A stretch of DNA of 6,735 bases, from NCBI GenBank assembly GCA_030526445.1, contig JAUNCV010000113.1, forward strand, positions 1-6,735, in the 5' to 3' direction. How positions within the stretch are numbered: the stretch's first letter is position 1; every line of letters begins with the position of its first letter. The notes beneath the pieces were generated by a model that was not told the DNA's origin, did not search any database, and saw only the letters and a list, made by a program, of their open reading frames with translations. Source of the DNA: Bacteroidales bacterium (GTDB taxonomy: Bacteria; Bacteroidota; Bacteroidia; Bacteroidales; UBA3663). Below are positions 6,343-6,735 of this stretch, one piece after another. A program made the translations under genes and the position numbers.

Positions 6343-6735
6343 ATGAGAAGAATATTATTAACAATGGCCTGCGGTTTTTGCATACTGCAGGCTATTTTTG
6401 CTCAGAGACTCACCCTTCCGGCTGATGCCGATTATCAGGTGCCTCTCGATATCGAACTTTCCCTTTCGGGCAACTATGGAGAATTGCGTCCCAACCATTT
6501 CCATGCTGGCTTAGATTTCAAAACACAAAGTACAACAGGCTTCCCTGTTCGTGCTTTTGCCGATGGCTATGTGCATAGAGTGGGTATCAATGCCTATGGT
6601 TATGGACTGGTTCTCTATGTGCGACATCCCCAACTGGGAGTTACCTCAGTGTATGCACATCTTGAGGCTTTTTCAGACTCAATCTTGAAACAGGTGCGAT
6701 TGAAGCAGGTTGAACTTGAGGCAAACAATGCCAAC
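6343..6735 (+). CDS. M23-family (LytM-type) metallopeptidase, N-terminal part
   Basis: The first 131 codons of a gene that continues past the right edge. Residues 1-20 form a Sec-type signal peptide: a basic MRR start, a hydrophobic core and a probable cleavage after AIFA, just before QRL. The protein should therefore leave the cytoplasm. From about residue 38 the M23 fold begins with LSLSGNYGELRPNHFHAGLDF. HAGLD (54-58) supplies the HxxxD zinc ligands, ADGYVHRVG (73-81) is the usual beta-hairpin region, and SVYAHLEAF (102-110) supplies the catalytic-site histidine His106. The later HxH motif lies beyond the window, so activity cannot be judged. Family members cut peptide crosslinks in peptidoglycan, or are inactive regulators when motifs are lost. 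The sequence resembles Bacteroidota M23 proteins that I recall as about 550 residues long. ATG 6343 is chosen because it follows a GGAGG site and yields the signal peptide. The gene probably shares transcripts with ychF. Confidence 0.9.
   Translation, partial: MRRILLTMACGFCILQAIFAQRLTLPADADYQVPLDIELSLSGNYGELRPNHFHAGLDFKTQSTTGFPVRAFADGYVHRVGINAYGYGLVLYVRHPQLGVTSVYAHLEAFSDSILKQVRLKQVELEANNAN

Noticed and set aside
6393..6400. TATTTTTG as an internal promoter
   Set aside because: It lies in the signal-peptide coding region of the M23 gene, and the nearest TTTG is only 12 bases upstream.
1..6735. A novel defence, mobile or biosynthetic system
   Set aside because: Every stretch is accounted for by six well-known housekeeping genes and short intergenic regions. 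There are no transposase, integrase, toxin-like, CRISPR or attachment-site signatures on either strand.

Overview
The window reads as an ordinary chromosomal housekeeping segment from a Bacteroidota genome. Bacteroidales, probably Prevotellaceae or a near relative, is the best guess. The evidence is the style of the proteins (Bacteroidota-type LpxK, ThiL with a mid-protein insertion, MnmA with a KDQTDFLAQ motif), a TTTG/TATCTTTG promoter of the Bacteroides primary sigma-factor type, AT-rich leaders without Shine-Dalgarno sequences ahead of most genes, and a balanced base composition. The assignment is from memory of these families; no search was run.

Layout. Positions 1-3262 hold three plus-strand genes in one probable operon: lpxK (its 5' end lies before the window), thiL and mnmA. 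There are 32 bases between lpxK and thiL and a one-base TGATG overlap between thiL and mnmA. A 12-bp hairpin terminator follows (3269-3300), then a short stretch with two related mini-hairpins (3301-3349). The minus-strand gene nadB (3364-4950) converges on mnmA, and the terminator is built so that it could serve both. A 246-base divergent intergenic region (4951-5196) carries a clear promoter for the plus-strand gene ychF (5197-6306). An M23-family peptidase gene begins 36 bases after ychF, at 6343, and runs off the right edge.

Function. The genes do not form one pathway. LpxK finishes the phosphorylation of the lipid A precursor, ThiL makes thiamine diphosphate, MnmA thiolates tRNA wobble uridine, NadB starts de novo NAD synthesis, YchF is a translation-associated ATPase of the OLA1 family, and the M23 protein is probably an exported cell-wall hydrolase or a related envelope protein. 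All five genes whose C-terminal ends are visible have intact reading frames, near-normal lengths and their key motifs.

I found no mobile element, CRISPR array, tRNA, rRNA, defence system or prophage remnant, and no convincing undescribed system. The items most worth a second look are small non-coding ones: the paired mini-hairpins downstream of nadB, the A8/T8 inverted repeat and promoter-spacer repeat between nadB and ychF, and the unusually strong GGAGG ribosome binding site of the M23 gene.
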